Of a DNA stretch of 7,895 bases, positions 1-6,197 are shown in pieces. Source of the stretch: Nitrosotalea sp. Its GTDB lineage: Archaea; Thermoproteota; Nitrososphaeria; Nitrososphaerales; Nitrosopumilaceae. Positions within the stretch are counted from its first letter, which is position 1. Every line of letters begins with the position of its first letter. The stretch is from the NCBI GenBank assembly GCA_022545805.1, contig JAKEIJ010000148.1:1-7895 (forward strand). The letters run 5' to 3'. Both the position numbers and the translations under genes were made by a program. The notes under the pieces are model-generated. The model saw nothing but the letters and a program-made list of their open reading frames with translations. It was not told the origin of the DNA and ran no database searches.

Positions 1-500
1 GTAGTTGTTGAACTACCAGTGAACTGTTTGTCTGCTGGATGATATGATAATCTCTTCCTGGTTGCAAAATACTTGTTTCCAGTATAACCTGTTGAGCTGA
101 TCTTTGAATATGCTGGTGCTACTTCTCCTACAGATGGTTCATGTGCACTAGTTGTTGATTCTGATGCTGCCTCTGGTTTTGGAGCTGGTTTCATTCCTGC
201 TGGAAGTGTACCATGAGTTGGACCTGATGCGGCTGGTCTTGGTTGTGGTTTTGGCTCTGGTTTTGGAGCTTCTGCTGGTTTCATTCCTGCTGGAAGTGTA
301 CCATGAGTTGGACCTGATGGTGCTGGTTTTGGAGGTGGTGAGGTCTGTGCAGGTTTTTGTTCTGCAGGTTTGACCTGGGATGATAAATTAGCAAGCTTTG
401 CTTCAAGCTCTGCTATCTTGGCTTCTAGTTCAGCAGTGTTAGATCCATCTGTAACTTTTTTAGTAGAACGTGTTTTTTTTGGCTGTACTTCTTTAGACAT
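1..500 (-). CDS. Partial coiled-coil, Pro/Ala/Lys-rich repeat protein (N-terminal part)
   Basis: I do not recognise this family. Reading the minus strand from the ATG at 500-498 gives an open frame of 166 codons that leaves the left edge without a stop, so the C-terminus is missing. In order: a basic N-terminus (MSKEVQPKKTRSTKK), a short heptad-like helix around residues 23-41 (AELEAKIAELEAKLANL), then a low-complexity Pro/Ala/Lys/Glu region of about residues 45-110 holding two copies of GPTHGTLPAGMKPA, then a Ser/Thr/Tyr-rich stretch. No signal peptide or membrane segment is visible, so it is probably cytoplasmic. The heptad helix suggests oligomerisation and the Pro-rich part a flexible linker; both are inference. 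A TATA-like element lies about 27 bases upstream of the ATG, supporting this start. The gene diverges from the one at 601. Confidence 0.8.
   Translation of the reverse strand, partial: MSKEVQPKKTRSTKKVTDGSNTAELEAKIAELEAKLANLSSQVKPAEQKPAQTSPPPKPAPSGPTHGTLPAGMKPAEAPKPEPKPQPRPAASGPTHGTLPAGMKPAPKPEAASESTTSAHEPSVGEVAPAYSKISSTGYTGNKYFATRKRLSYHPADKQFTGSSTT
184..319. repeat. 46-bp perfect direct repeat, period 90 bp, inside the coiled-coil protein gene
   Basis: Bases 184-229 and 274-319 are identical over 46 positions, with mismatches at both flanks. On the minus strand each copy encodes GPTHGTLPAGMKPA plus the preceding Ser. The 90-base offset is 30 codons, so the reading frame is kept. Identity extends to synonymous positions, which suggests a recent duplication or gene conversion within the gene. 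Confidence 0.9.
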
Positions 501-523
501 GTAGTAGTTGTGTGATATGGCAG

Positions 524-531
524 TTTATTTA
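524..531 (-). promoter_or_regulatory. TATA box of the minus-strand gene starting at 500
   Basis: On the minus strand this reads TAAATAAA. Its centre is about 27 bases from the ATG at 500, so an archaeal TBP-dependent transcript would begin at or next to the start codon. Assigned from spacing and composition only. Confidence 0.5.
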
Positions 532-570
532 CATTTTGATCATGCTGGGATCTGGCAAAATTCTAGAAGT

Positions 571-577
571 TTTATAA
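571..577 (+). promoter_or_regulatory. TATA box of the cysteine-rich protein gene at 601
   Basis: TTTATAA centred near 574 is a good archaeal TATA element. The usual offset of about 26 bases places transcription start at about 600, immediately before the TTG at 601, giving a leaderless message. Confidence 0.6.
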
Positions 578-600
578 GAAGCAGTACCCATTTTTAGGCA

Positions 601-978
601 TTGGACGACTTTGAAAAAGAATATCCTGGCTTTGACTGGAAGAATACCCCAGCATACAAGCATCCAGGAGGGAGAAACTGCCCATGTCCAAAGCACGAAT
701 ACATACGCGAACAGATAGGGGTTGCAAAGACTGTGAGTCAGAATTCAAAGGAGCCAAGCAATATTACCCTCAAGTTTTGCCCAGATCATTACAACGTATA
801 TCTCAAAGAAGTCATTCCAGCAATGCCACTCAAATACAGAATTTTAACAAAGATTGCACTCAAGATAGGGGCAATCAAGATTGAACAACTCAAGTACATG
901 CAATCAGACCAGTGCTTCTACTGTAGATTTGGTTCTGGTGGACATGATAAGAAGAACGAACTTCCTCCAATCTTCTAA
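601..978 (+). CDS. Small cysteine/histidine-rich, probably zinc-binding protein of unknown function
   Basis: A 125-residue protein that I do not recognise as a named family. Metal-type ligands come in clusters: C27, C29 and H32 (CPCPKH), C60 and H63 (FCPDH), and C105 and C108 (CFYC) with H115, which suggests one or two zinc sites. A helical, mildly basic segment lies at about residues 64-100. No signal peptide or membrane segment is visible. The start is TTG: the in-frame codon at 595-597 is a stop, no ATG lies between, and a TATA element about 27 bases upstream predicts a leaderless transcript beginning at this codon. The 3' end overlaps the convergent gene at 975-1205 by four bases. A nucleic-acid-binding or regulatory role is possible, but nothing in the sequence proves it. 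Confidence 0.75.
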   Translation: MDDFEKEYPGFDWKNTPAYKHPGGRNCPCPKHEYIREQIGVAKTVSQNSKEPSNITLKFCPDHYNVYLKEVIPAMPLKYRILTKIALKIGAIKIEQLKYMQSDQCFYCRFGSGGHDKKNELPPIF

Positions 979-1205
979 GTAGGACTTAACAAAACCTTGG
1001 GTTTATTCGGAGTATCATGGTGACATCTTTTACCACAGAGTGGACATGTTATCCTATCAAGAAATATGCATTGACAAATATGTGATTTCATATAGCTCTC
1101 TGCAGTCTTGGAGTATTCTCCTGTTCCATTACAGAAAGAACATTGCGTATCAAGAAGAACAATTTTTCCCTGGCCTCCACAGACTGGACATTTTTGGTCA
1201 CCCAA
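975..1205 (-). CDS. Standalone DnaJ-type (CxxCxGxG) zinc-finger protein
   Basis: A 76-residue protein built almost wholly of zinc motifs: CPVCGGQG at residues 6-13 and CSFCNGTG at 22-29 match the CxxCxGxG repeat of the DnaJ central zinc-finger domain. They are followed by C44-Q-C46 and C54/C57/C61 (CPLCGKRC). There is no J domain and no substrate-binding C-terminal domain, so it is not a DnaJ chaperone; similar isolated fingers can act in protein folding or RNA contexts. The TTG at 1205 is chosen because the frame has a stop at 1233-1235 with no ATG or GTG in between, and because a TATA-like AT block lies about 29 bases upstream. GAGGAG also occurs about 12 bases before the start. The stop (TAG) overlaps the stop of the convergent gene ending at 978. 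Function beyond zinc binding is unknown. Confidence 0.75.
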   Translation of the reverse strand: MGDQKCPVCGGQGKIVLLDTQCSFCNGTGEYSKTAESYMKSHICQCIFLDRITCPLCGKRCHHDTPNKPKVLLSPT

Positions 1206-1231
1206 CTTGATGGCATTCTCCTCAAAGGATA

Positions 1232-1237
1232 ATTAAA
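1232..1237 (-). promoter_or_regulatory. Probable TATA box of the DnaJ-type zinc-finger gene
   Basis: On the minus strand this is TTTAAT within ACTTTAATTA, about 29 bases upstream of the TTG at 1205. The spacing suits a leaderless or nearly leaderless transcript. The match is weak because the surroundings are AT-rich. Confidence 0.4.
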
Positions 1238-1289
1238 GTTCTCGTGTCCAATATTTTTTTGAAAAATGCCATGTGAAAATCCAGTTAAG

Positions 1290-1296
1290 CTTATAC
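1290..1296 (+). promoter_or_regulatory. TATA box of the UbiD-family gene
   Basis: CTTATAC centred at 1293 lies 26 bases before the GTG at 1319, the expected distance from archaeal TATA to transcription start. This supports leaderless initiation at GTG. Confidence 0.55.
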
Positions 1297-1318
1297 GCCA
1301 TACAAATTCAGTAAATGT

Positions 1319-2761
1319 GTGCCTATTGAGGATATTTCAGAACTTGTTGAAAAGTTAGAAAAAGCAGGAGAACTAAAAAGAGTAAAAACACAAGTTGATT
1401 CAAACCTAGAGGTTTCAGAAATTCTTAGTAGAGTGATGTATTCTAATGGTCCTGCCATACTTTTTGAAAATGTAAAAGATTTTGACATGCCAATACTTGC
1501 CAACGCATTTGGATCCCTGAAGCGACTTGAGATTGGACTTGAGATGCAAGATTTTACCGAGATTGGTCAGAGAATTGTAGACATGACAAGAATGGAGATG
1601 CCAACAGGAATTTTTGACAAGCTACGAAAACTTCCAGAGTTGTCAAAGATGGCAGATATTGCACCCAAATTGCAAAAAAGTGGTCCTGTCACAGAGGTAA
1701 TAGAAGAATCAGCCACGTTTGATAAAATCCCGATTCTTAAAACATGGCCAAAAGACGCTGGCAGATTCATCACATTCGGATTAATTGCCACAAAACATCC
1801 TGAGACCGGTGTAAGAAACCTCGGAGTATACAGGATGCAAGTAATAGATAGTACTCATGCACTAATGCACTGGCAAAAACACAAACGTGGTGCACATCAT
1901 TATGATATAAAGAAAGATTCTGGAAGTAAAATAGAGGCGGCAGTAATAATCGGTTCTGATCCTGCAACGGTATTTTCAGCAGTAGCTCCAGTGCCAGAAG
2001 GGCTTGACAAGTATCTGTTTGCAGGAATTACAAGAAAGACTGGAATCAAGACAGTAAAATGTAGAACAGTAGACTTGGAAGTTCCAGCAAATGCAGAGAT
2101 TATACTTGAAGGATATGTTGATCCATCAGACATCAGAATGGAAGGACCATTTGGAGATCATACCGGATATTACACTCCACCTGAACCATATCCAGTATTC
2201 ACACTAACAGGAATTATGCGAAGACAAAAACCGATTTATCTTACAACAATAGTTGGAAAGCCAATCTTAGAGGATGCATACATTGGCAAAGTAATCGAGC
2301 GCTCATTTTTACCACTTATCAGAATGTTCCATCCAGAGGTAGTAGATTTTGCAATGCCTGCTTCAGGATGGTTCCAGGGAATGGCAATAATTTCAATAAA
2401 GAAGCGATATCCAGGACAGGCCAAAAAAGTAATGATGGGTCTTTGGGGAATGGGCCAACTTGCACTGACCAAGTTTTTTGTAGTAGTAGACGAAGACGTC
2501 AATGTTCACGATTTGAATGATGTAGTCTGGGCAATCACTACAAGGTCAGACGCTGCAAGAGACACGGTAATAATCGACAACACACCAACAGATACGCTTG
2601 ATCCTGCATCTCCTCTTGTAAACTTGGGCTCCAAACTTGGAATTGATGCAACACAAAAAACAAAAGAAGAGGGATATCAGAGAGAAATTCAAGAACTTGT
2701 AAAATCAGACGAGTCCACAAAGAAGATCGTAGATTCCAAATGGTCTAGCTACGGTATCTAG
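1319..2761 (+). CDS. UbiD-family prenylated-FMN decarboxylase
   Basis: A 480-residue member of the UbiD family of reversible (de)carboxylases, which use prenylated FMN supplied by a UbiX-type prenyltransferase (not in this window). Diagnostic motifs are present: NLGVYR at residues 167-172 with the catalytic-type Arg (R172) and metal-ligand-type Asn (N167); the His in KHKRGAHHY (H188); PVPEG with E227; and EGPFGDHTGYY at 275-285, supplying the acidic pair E275/D280. Length is normal for the family and all active-site positions look intact. GTG is used because the codon at 1286-1288 is a stop and no other start lies between; a TATA element sits 26 bases upstream. It converges on the mqnC-like gene and overlaps it by four bases. 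Two roles fit: late decarboxylation in futalosine menaquinone synthesis (MqnL-like), or anhydromevalonate-phosphate decarboxylase of the archaeal mevalonate pathway. Sequence reading alone cannot choose. Confidence 0.92.
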   Translation: MPIEDISELVEKLEKAGELKRVKTQVDSNLEVSEILSRVMYSNGPAILFENVKDFDMPILANAFGSLKRLEIGLEMQDFTEIGQRIVDMTRMEMPTGIFDKLRKLPELSKMADIAPKLQKSGPVTEVIEESATFDKIPILKTWPKDAGRFITFGLIATKHPETGVRNLGVYRMQVIDSTHALMHWQKHKRGAHHYDIKKDSGSKIEAAVIIGSDPATVFSAVAPVPEGLDKYLFAGITRKTGIKTVKCRTVDLEVPANAEIILEGYVDPSDIRMEGPFGDHTGYYTPPEPYPVFTLTGIMRRQKPIYLTTIVGKPILEDAYIGKVIERSFLPLIRMFHPEVVDFAMPASGWFQGMAIISIKKRYPGQAKKVMMGLWGMGQLALTKFFVVVDEDVNVHDLNDVVWAITTRSDAARDTVIIDNTPTDTLDPASPLVNLGSKLGIDATQKTKEEGYQREIQELVKSDESTKKIVDSKWSSYGI

Positions 2762-3876
2762 TGCATTCTTACGACATTGTAAAAGTTGTCTCGTTCTTCT
2801 ACTTCATAGCCAATTTGTTTCACTGCTTGGATTATTTTTGCACCAGTAAGCTCAGTAGAACGAGCCCCCGTGCATGAGACTACTTCTTCTCCAAGTAGTG
2901 TGCCTCCAAAATCATCGGCGCCATATTGTAGTGCCATTTGTGCCATAGCAACCCCATTTGTTAGCCAAGAAGATTGGATGTGAGGAATCAAGTCATCATA
3001 CATTATTCTAGATATTGCAATCATCTTCAAGAGTTGCGTGCCGCCTGCAGGATATTTGACAGTCTCTTGTTTTTGCATCAAAGTATTGTTTGGCTCAAAG
3101 CTCCACGGAATGAAAGCCATGAATCCGTTTGTCTTTTCCTGAAGTCTTGCAATCTTCATAAAGTGTTCTGCAACGTCATCTCGTGTTTCAACGTGTCCAT
3201 ACATCATAGTAGCAGATGCCGGGATTCCAAGACCATGTGCCTCTTCCATTATTTTCAACCATGTGTTACTTGAGATCTTTTTTGGACTGATGATTTGTTT
3301 TACTTCGTCAACTAGAATTTCTGCACCTGCACCAGGAATTGATTGCATCCCTGCTTCCTTTAGTCTTGATAAAACTTCTTTTGTGTTTGTGTGTTCTACT
3401 TTTGAGATCATGTCAACTTCAGAAGCTGATAGACCATGAATTCCAACCTTTGGAAACTTTTTTCTTATTAACCTAAACGCATCCTCAAAATATTCAATCT
3501 TAAGAGACGGGTTATGTCCCCCTTGGAACATTACCTGGGTTATACCAAACATTTCCCAAGCAGCTTTTATTCTAGATTCTATCTTGTCAAGTGTTACAGT
3601 ATAAGATTCCTCGTGACCAGGAGGTCTGTAAAATGCACAAAACTTGCAATCGGTGATACACACATTTGTATAATTTAGAATCATGTTATTCACAAAAGAA
3701 GAACGTCGTCCAAACTTCTTTCGCGTCAAGTATCCAGCAACAAGACCCATCAGGTGAACATCATTAGAGTCGAGCAGTCTTTTGCATTCTTCCATTTCAG
3801 GTCTTTTACCCATTATAGAATTCTCTAAAATATCACCAATTTCAGAATGATGAAGTTGTTCTGTAAGTTGACTCAA
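2758..3876 (-). CDS. mqnC: MqnC-like radical SAM enzyme (cyclic dehypoxanthine futalosine synthase)
   Basis: A 372-residue radical SAM protein of the MqnC/CofH group. The CxxxCxxC cluster that binds the [4Fe-4S] centre is C73/C77/C80 in NYTNVCITDCKFCAFYR. FQGGHNP follows at 117-123, PGAGAEILVDEVK from 181 and ATMMYGHVET at about 222-231. FIPWSFEPNNT at 255-265 and SSWLTNG at about 302-308 resemble MqnC rather than CofH, which usually has a different sequence at the FIPW position. MqnC converts dehypoxanthine futalosine to the cyclic form in the futalosine route to menaquinone, the quinone reported in this phylum. The TTG at 3876 is preferred: the frame has no ATG up to a stop at 3928-3930, and a TATA element lies about 27 bases upstream. 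The stop overlaps that of the convergent UbiD gene. CofH (F420 synthesis) is the main alternative. Confidence 0.85.
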   Translation of the reverse strand: MSQLTEQLHHSEIGDILENSIMGKRPEMEECKRLLDSNDVHLMGLVAGYLTRKKFGRRSSFVNNMILNYTNVCITDCKFCAFYRPPGHEESYTVTLDKIESRIKAAWEMFGITQVMFQGGHNPSLKIEYFEDAFRLIRKKFPKVGIHGLSASEVDMISKVEHTNTKEVLSRLKEAGMQSIPGAGAEILVDEVKQIISPKKISSNTWLKIMEEAHGLGIPASATMMYGHVETRDDVAEHFMKIARLQEKTNGFMAFIPWSFEPNNTLMQKQETVKYPAGGTQLLKMIAISRIMYDDLIPHIQSSWLTNGVAMAQMALQYGADDFGGTLLGEEVVSCTGARSTELTGAKIIQAVKQIGYEVEERDNFYNVVRMH

Positions 3877-3900
3877 TTGACTGTGTTTTCTCTTTAGCGT

Positions 3901-3906
3901 ATTTAA
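3901..3906 (-). promoter_or_regulatory. TATA box of the mqnC-like gene
   Basis: On the minus strand this reads TTAAAT within GATTAAATAC, centred about 27 bases before the TTG at 3876, so transcription should begin at the start codon. The spacing is the main support for the TTG start. The remaining divergent intergenic sequence, to about 4050, is AT-rich and shows no other clear signal. Confidence 0.55.
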
Positions 3907-4052
3907 TCGTTTGAGAACAAAATGACTCTATTTCCATCTAATATCAGTCATCAAAAGTTTTGAGAAATATCAAAAATTAATTTGGAAAATATCTGAGACA
4001 AGACTTGTTTTAATTTTCACTTGATTGTAAAACTGGTTGCATTTTCCCGCTA

Positions 4053-4060
4053 TTTTTAAG
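4053..4060 (+). promoter_or_regulatory. TATA box of the 3-dehydroquinate operon
   Basis: TTTTTAAG centred near 4056 lies about 29 bases before the ATG at 4086, predicting transcription start at about 4082-4083 and a leader of only a few bases. That leaves no room for a riboswitch or attenuator upstream of the operon. Confidence 0.55.
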
Positions 4061-4085
4061 TAGGGCACACCAACGATTAACACCA

Positions 4086-4874
4086 ATGGTAACAGGCCAC
4101 CAGATTCGAATGAATCGTATTCTACGCAATGGTAAAATGCTTTGTATACCCATGGATCACGGAATATCAAGTGGTCCACTAAAGGGAATAGAGGATCCAT
4201 ACGCATTGATTTACAATTGTCAACATTTTGGTCTTACATCAGTTATAATCAACAAAGGGATTTTGAAGAATTTGCCAAAACCAACCAAGATTGGATTGCT
4301 CGTACACTTTTCAGGTAGCACTTCTCTTTCCATGTCTCCAAACAGAAAGATGTTGACAGGTTCAGTCGAAGAAGCACTACGATTAGGTGCAGACGGAGTT
4401 TCACTTCACATCAACATAGGAGGAAAAGAAGAACCAGAAATGATAGAACAGTTAGGCAGAATTGCAGATGACTGTCACAAATGGAGTATGCCCCTTTTGG
4501 CAATGATGTACCCCCGAGGTGAAAATGTCAAAAATCCACATGACCCAGAGATAGTAGGTCATGTTGCAAGAATTGGGGCAGAGTGCGGTGCAGATATTGT
4601 AAAAACACTCTACACAGGAGATGTTGATTCGTTTAAAAAAATAATCAAGAGTACTCCAGTACCTGTTGTCATAGCTGGAGGTCCAAAGGCAAAGACAGAC
4701 AAGGATGTATTACAAATGACTGAAGAGGCAATGGAAGCTGGAGCCAAGGGAGTAACATATGGAAGAAACATTTTCGAACACAAAAATCCAGGTAAGATGA
4801 CTCATGCTCTTTCTGCAATAATATTTAGAAAAGAAACAGCAAAGGAAGCAGCGAAGTATCTTGAGCAAAAATAG
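4086..4874 (+). CDS. aroA': 2-amino-3,7-dideoxy-D-threo-hept-6-ulosonate (ADH) synthase
   Basis: A 262-residue class I aldolase of the DhnA/FbaB type, matching archaeal ADH synthase (Methanocaldococcus MJ0400 type). It condenses a deoxy-ketohexose phosphate with aspartate semialdehyde to give ADH, the first step of the archaeal route to 3-dehydroquinate. Visible features are MDHG at residues 23-26 (catalytic-type D24), MYPRG at 141-145 with Y142, GADIVKTLYTGD with the Schiff-base lysine K173, and the phosphate-binding end of the barrel in VVIAGGPK (194-201) and GVTYGRNIF (222-230). Length is normal. The next gene, 3-dehydroquinate synthase II, overlaps it by 14 bases and performs the following step, which makes this identity firmer than plain fructose-bisphosphate aldolase. 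The ATG has a TATA box about 29 bases upstream. Confidence 0.93.
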   Translation: MVTGHQIRMNRILRNGKMLCIPMDHGISSGPLKGIEDPYALIYNCQHFGLTSVIINKGILKNLPKPTKIGLLVHFSGSTSLSMSPNRKMLTGSVEEALRLGADGVSLHINIGGKEEPEMIEQLGRIADDCHKWSMPLLAMMYPRGENVKNPHDPEIVGHVARIGAECGADIVKTLYTGDVDSFKKIIKSTPVPVVIAGGPKAKTDKDVLQMTEEAMEAGAKGVTYGRNIFEHKNPGKMTHALSAIIFRKETAKEAAKYLEQK

Positions 4875-5916
4875 AGAACTAATTATCGCCCCAAAGGTTT
4901 CAAGGGGCCAGCTTGGCAAATTCTTGCTAGAATTAGAAAAGGAAGGCATCAAGATTGTGAACCTGGATCCGGTAGATCTCAAAGGAATAAAATCAAAACT
5001 TTCTACAGTACATACCTCAACAAACGCAGATTATGTCATAGTTGACAAGATTGCCAAAATTAAAGGTAAAAAAATAGGGATGAAATTCAAAGTTCTTTCA
5101 AATGCAGACATTGAAAAAATACTCCAATTTGCAAAGGCTGGGTTAGATTTTGTAGTAATTGAGGTGAAAGACTGGAAGATAATCCCCCTTGAAAACATAA
5201 TAGCAAAGTTACACAAAATTCATACTGAAATATTTGCGGTAGCAAATACACCTGACGAGGTTCGCAAGATGTTTTCTATATTAGAGATAGGAGTAGACGG
5301 AGTAATATTTTCTACCAGTTCCATAAACGAAGTAAAAGAAACCTTGGTATATCTTGGGACAAAGAACTTCGATCTCAGGCCTGCCAAGATTCTAGAAATA
5401 AAAGAAGTCGGAAACGGAGAACGTGTTTGTGTAGACACTGCATCCATTTTAGGACGAGGTGAAGGGATGTTGATTGGAAGCAGATCTAATTTTCTTTTCT
5501 TGGTTCACAACGAATCAGTCGGTTCATCATTTACTTCTCCAAGACCTTTTAGAGTAAATGCCGGCGCAGTACATTGCTATACGTTATCGCCAGATGGAAC
5601 CACAAACTACTTGTCTGAGCTAGAGACTGGTTCAGAGGTTCTTGTCATAAACTCACATGGAAAAGCAAGAAGAGCTACAGTAGGTCGCTCTAAAATAGAA
5701 AGCAGACCAATGTTGATGATAAAAGCACAAATTGGAGATGAGGTAGGCGGGATAATCGCACAAAATGCTGAAACAATTCGCTTTGTACGCCCTAATGGTC
5801 ATCTAGTTTCAGTTACTCATCTGAAGAAAGGAGATATTGTACTTGCATATTCCAAGCCAGCAACTGGAAGGCATTTTGGTATGGAAGTAGACGATGAGTA
5901 TATCGTAGAAAAATAA
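4861..5916 (+). CDS. aroB': 3-dehydroquinate synthase II (archaeal type)
   Basis: A 351-residue protein of the archaeal 3-dehydroquinate synthase II family (Methanocaldococcus MJ1249 type), unrelated to bacterial AroB. It carries out NAD+-dependent oxidative deamination and cyclisation of ADH to 3-dehydroquinate, which enters the shikimate pathway. Family stretches visible are EVKDWKIIPLENIIA at 101-115, GEGMLIGS at 200-207, RPFRVNAGAVHCY at 228-240 and VGRSKIESRP at 274-283. Length is near the usual 350-375. The TTG at 4861 lies within the last codons of the upstream gene (14-base overlap). The frame upstream has a stop and no ATG, and the first internal Met is residue 74, too far in to be the start. 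No strong Shine-Dalgarno is seen, so translation is probably coupled to that of the upstream gene. Confidence 0.93.
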   Translation: MSKNRELIIAPKVSRGQLGKFLLELEKEGIKIVNLDPVDLKGIKSKLSTVHTSTNADYVIVDKIAKIKGKKIGMKFKVLSNADIEKILQFAKAGLDFVVIEVKDWKIIPLENIIAKLHKIHTEIFAVANTPDEVRKMFSILEIGVDGVIFSTSSINEVKETLVYLGTKNFDLRPAKILEIKEVGNGERVCVDTASILGRGEGMLIGSRSNFLFLVHNESVGSSFTSPRPFRVNAGAVHCYTLSPDGTTNYLSELETGSEVLVINSHGKARRATVGRSKIESRPMLMIKAQIGDEVGGIIAQNAETIRFVRPNGHLVSVTHLKKGDIVLAYSKPATGRHFGMEVDDEYIVEK

Positions 5917-5932
5917 ACATTACAGGATTTAA

Positions 5933-5940
5933 TTTATTAT
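5933..5940 (+). promoter_or_regulatory. TATA box of the small zinc-finger gene
   Basis: TTTATTAT centred near 5936 is about 28 bases before the TTG at 5965, and a second AT block sits just upstream (5927-5935). It begins 16 bases after the end of the 3-dehydroquinate synthase gene, suggesting independent transcription of the zinc-finger gene. Confidence 0.5.
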
Positions 5941-5964
5941 ACAGATACATAGCAAGGTTGTCTG

Positions 5965-6126
5965 TTGAGCGTTCATTGTAACATCTGTTCCATAGAAATA
6001 GGTGAAACTGATGTAGAATCACATATTGCCACACAAAAGCATCTTGAAAACAAGTCAAAAATATCTACAAATTCAAAAGGTTCAGACAAGAGTGTAGCAT
6101 CTATGTGGCTCAAGTCATTTACTTGA
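5965..6126 (+). CDS. 53-residue C2H2 zinc-finger protein (U1/matrin-like spacing)
   Basis: A short frame from the TTG at 5965 to the TGA at 6124-6126. It begins MSVHCNICSIEIGETDVESH and carries one C2H2 unit: C5 and C8 (CNIC), then H20 and H26 (HIATQKH). The spacing C-x2-C-x11-H-x5-H is close to that of U1/matrin-type fingers, which bind RNA or DNA. The rest is a Lys/Ser-rich tail ending MWLKSFT, with no membrane segment. Support for a real gene comes from the intact zinc ligands and from a TATA box about 28 bases upstream of the TTG. It follows the 3-dehydroquinate operon by 48 bases and converges on the gene ending at 6198. Function is unknown; nucleic-acid binding is inferred from the finger alone. 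Confidence 0.7.
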   Translation: MSVHCNICSIEIGETDVESHIATQKHLENKSKISTNSKGSDKSVASMWLKSFT

Positions 6127-6170
6127 GAATTTTATCAAATATGTCTAATTAGGCAAGTTTACACTAACAA

Positions 6171-6194
6171 ATCTCTTTTAAAAATAAAAAAGAT
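6171..6194. terminator. Possible bidirectional terminator between convergent genes
   Basis: An imperfect inverted repeat pairs ATCTCTTTT (6171-6179) with AAAAAAGAT (6186-6194), with one mismatch and a six-base loop. Either strand reads into T-rich sequence. It lies between the convergent zinc-finger gene and the small basic protein gene, where terminators for both are expected. The stem is all A/T apart from its ends, so RNA folding would be weak; T-richness may be the real signal. Confidence 0.4.
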
Positions 6195-6197
6195 ATG

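Noticed and set aside
152..373. 73-residue plus-strand frame rich in Leu/Val
   Set aside because: It is the antisense of the Pro/Ala/Lys-rich repeat region of the minus-strand gene; the repeated hydrophobic pattern mirrors that gene's codons.
2758..3876. CofH (F420 synthesis) as the identity of the radical SAM protein
   Set aside because: The FIPWSFEPNNT and SSWLTNG segments and the CAFYRPPGH context look more like MqnC. CofH is kept only as an alternative.
3973..4017. Inverted repeat AAAATTAA / TTAATTTT in the divergent intergenic region
   Set aside because: Eight A/T-only pairs 29 bases apart are expected by chance in sequence this AT-rich, and neither arm overlaps a promoter element.
4061..4085. 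Riboswitch or attenuator ahead of the aromatic operon
   Set aside because: The predicted transcript leader is only a few bases long, and the sequence shows no structured element.
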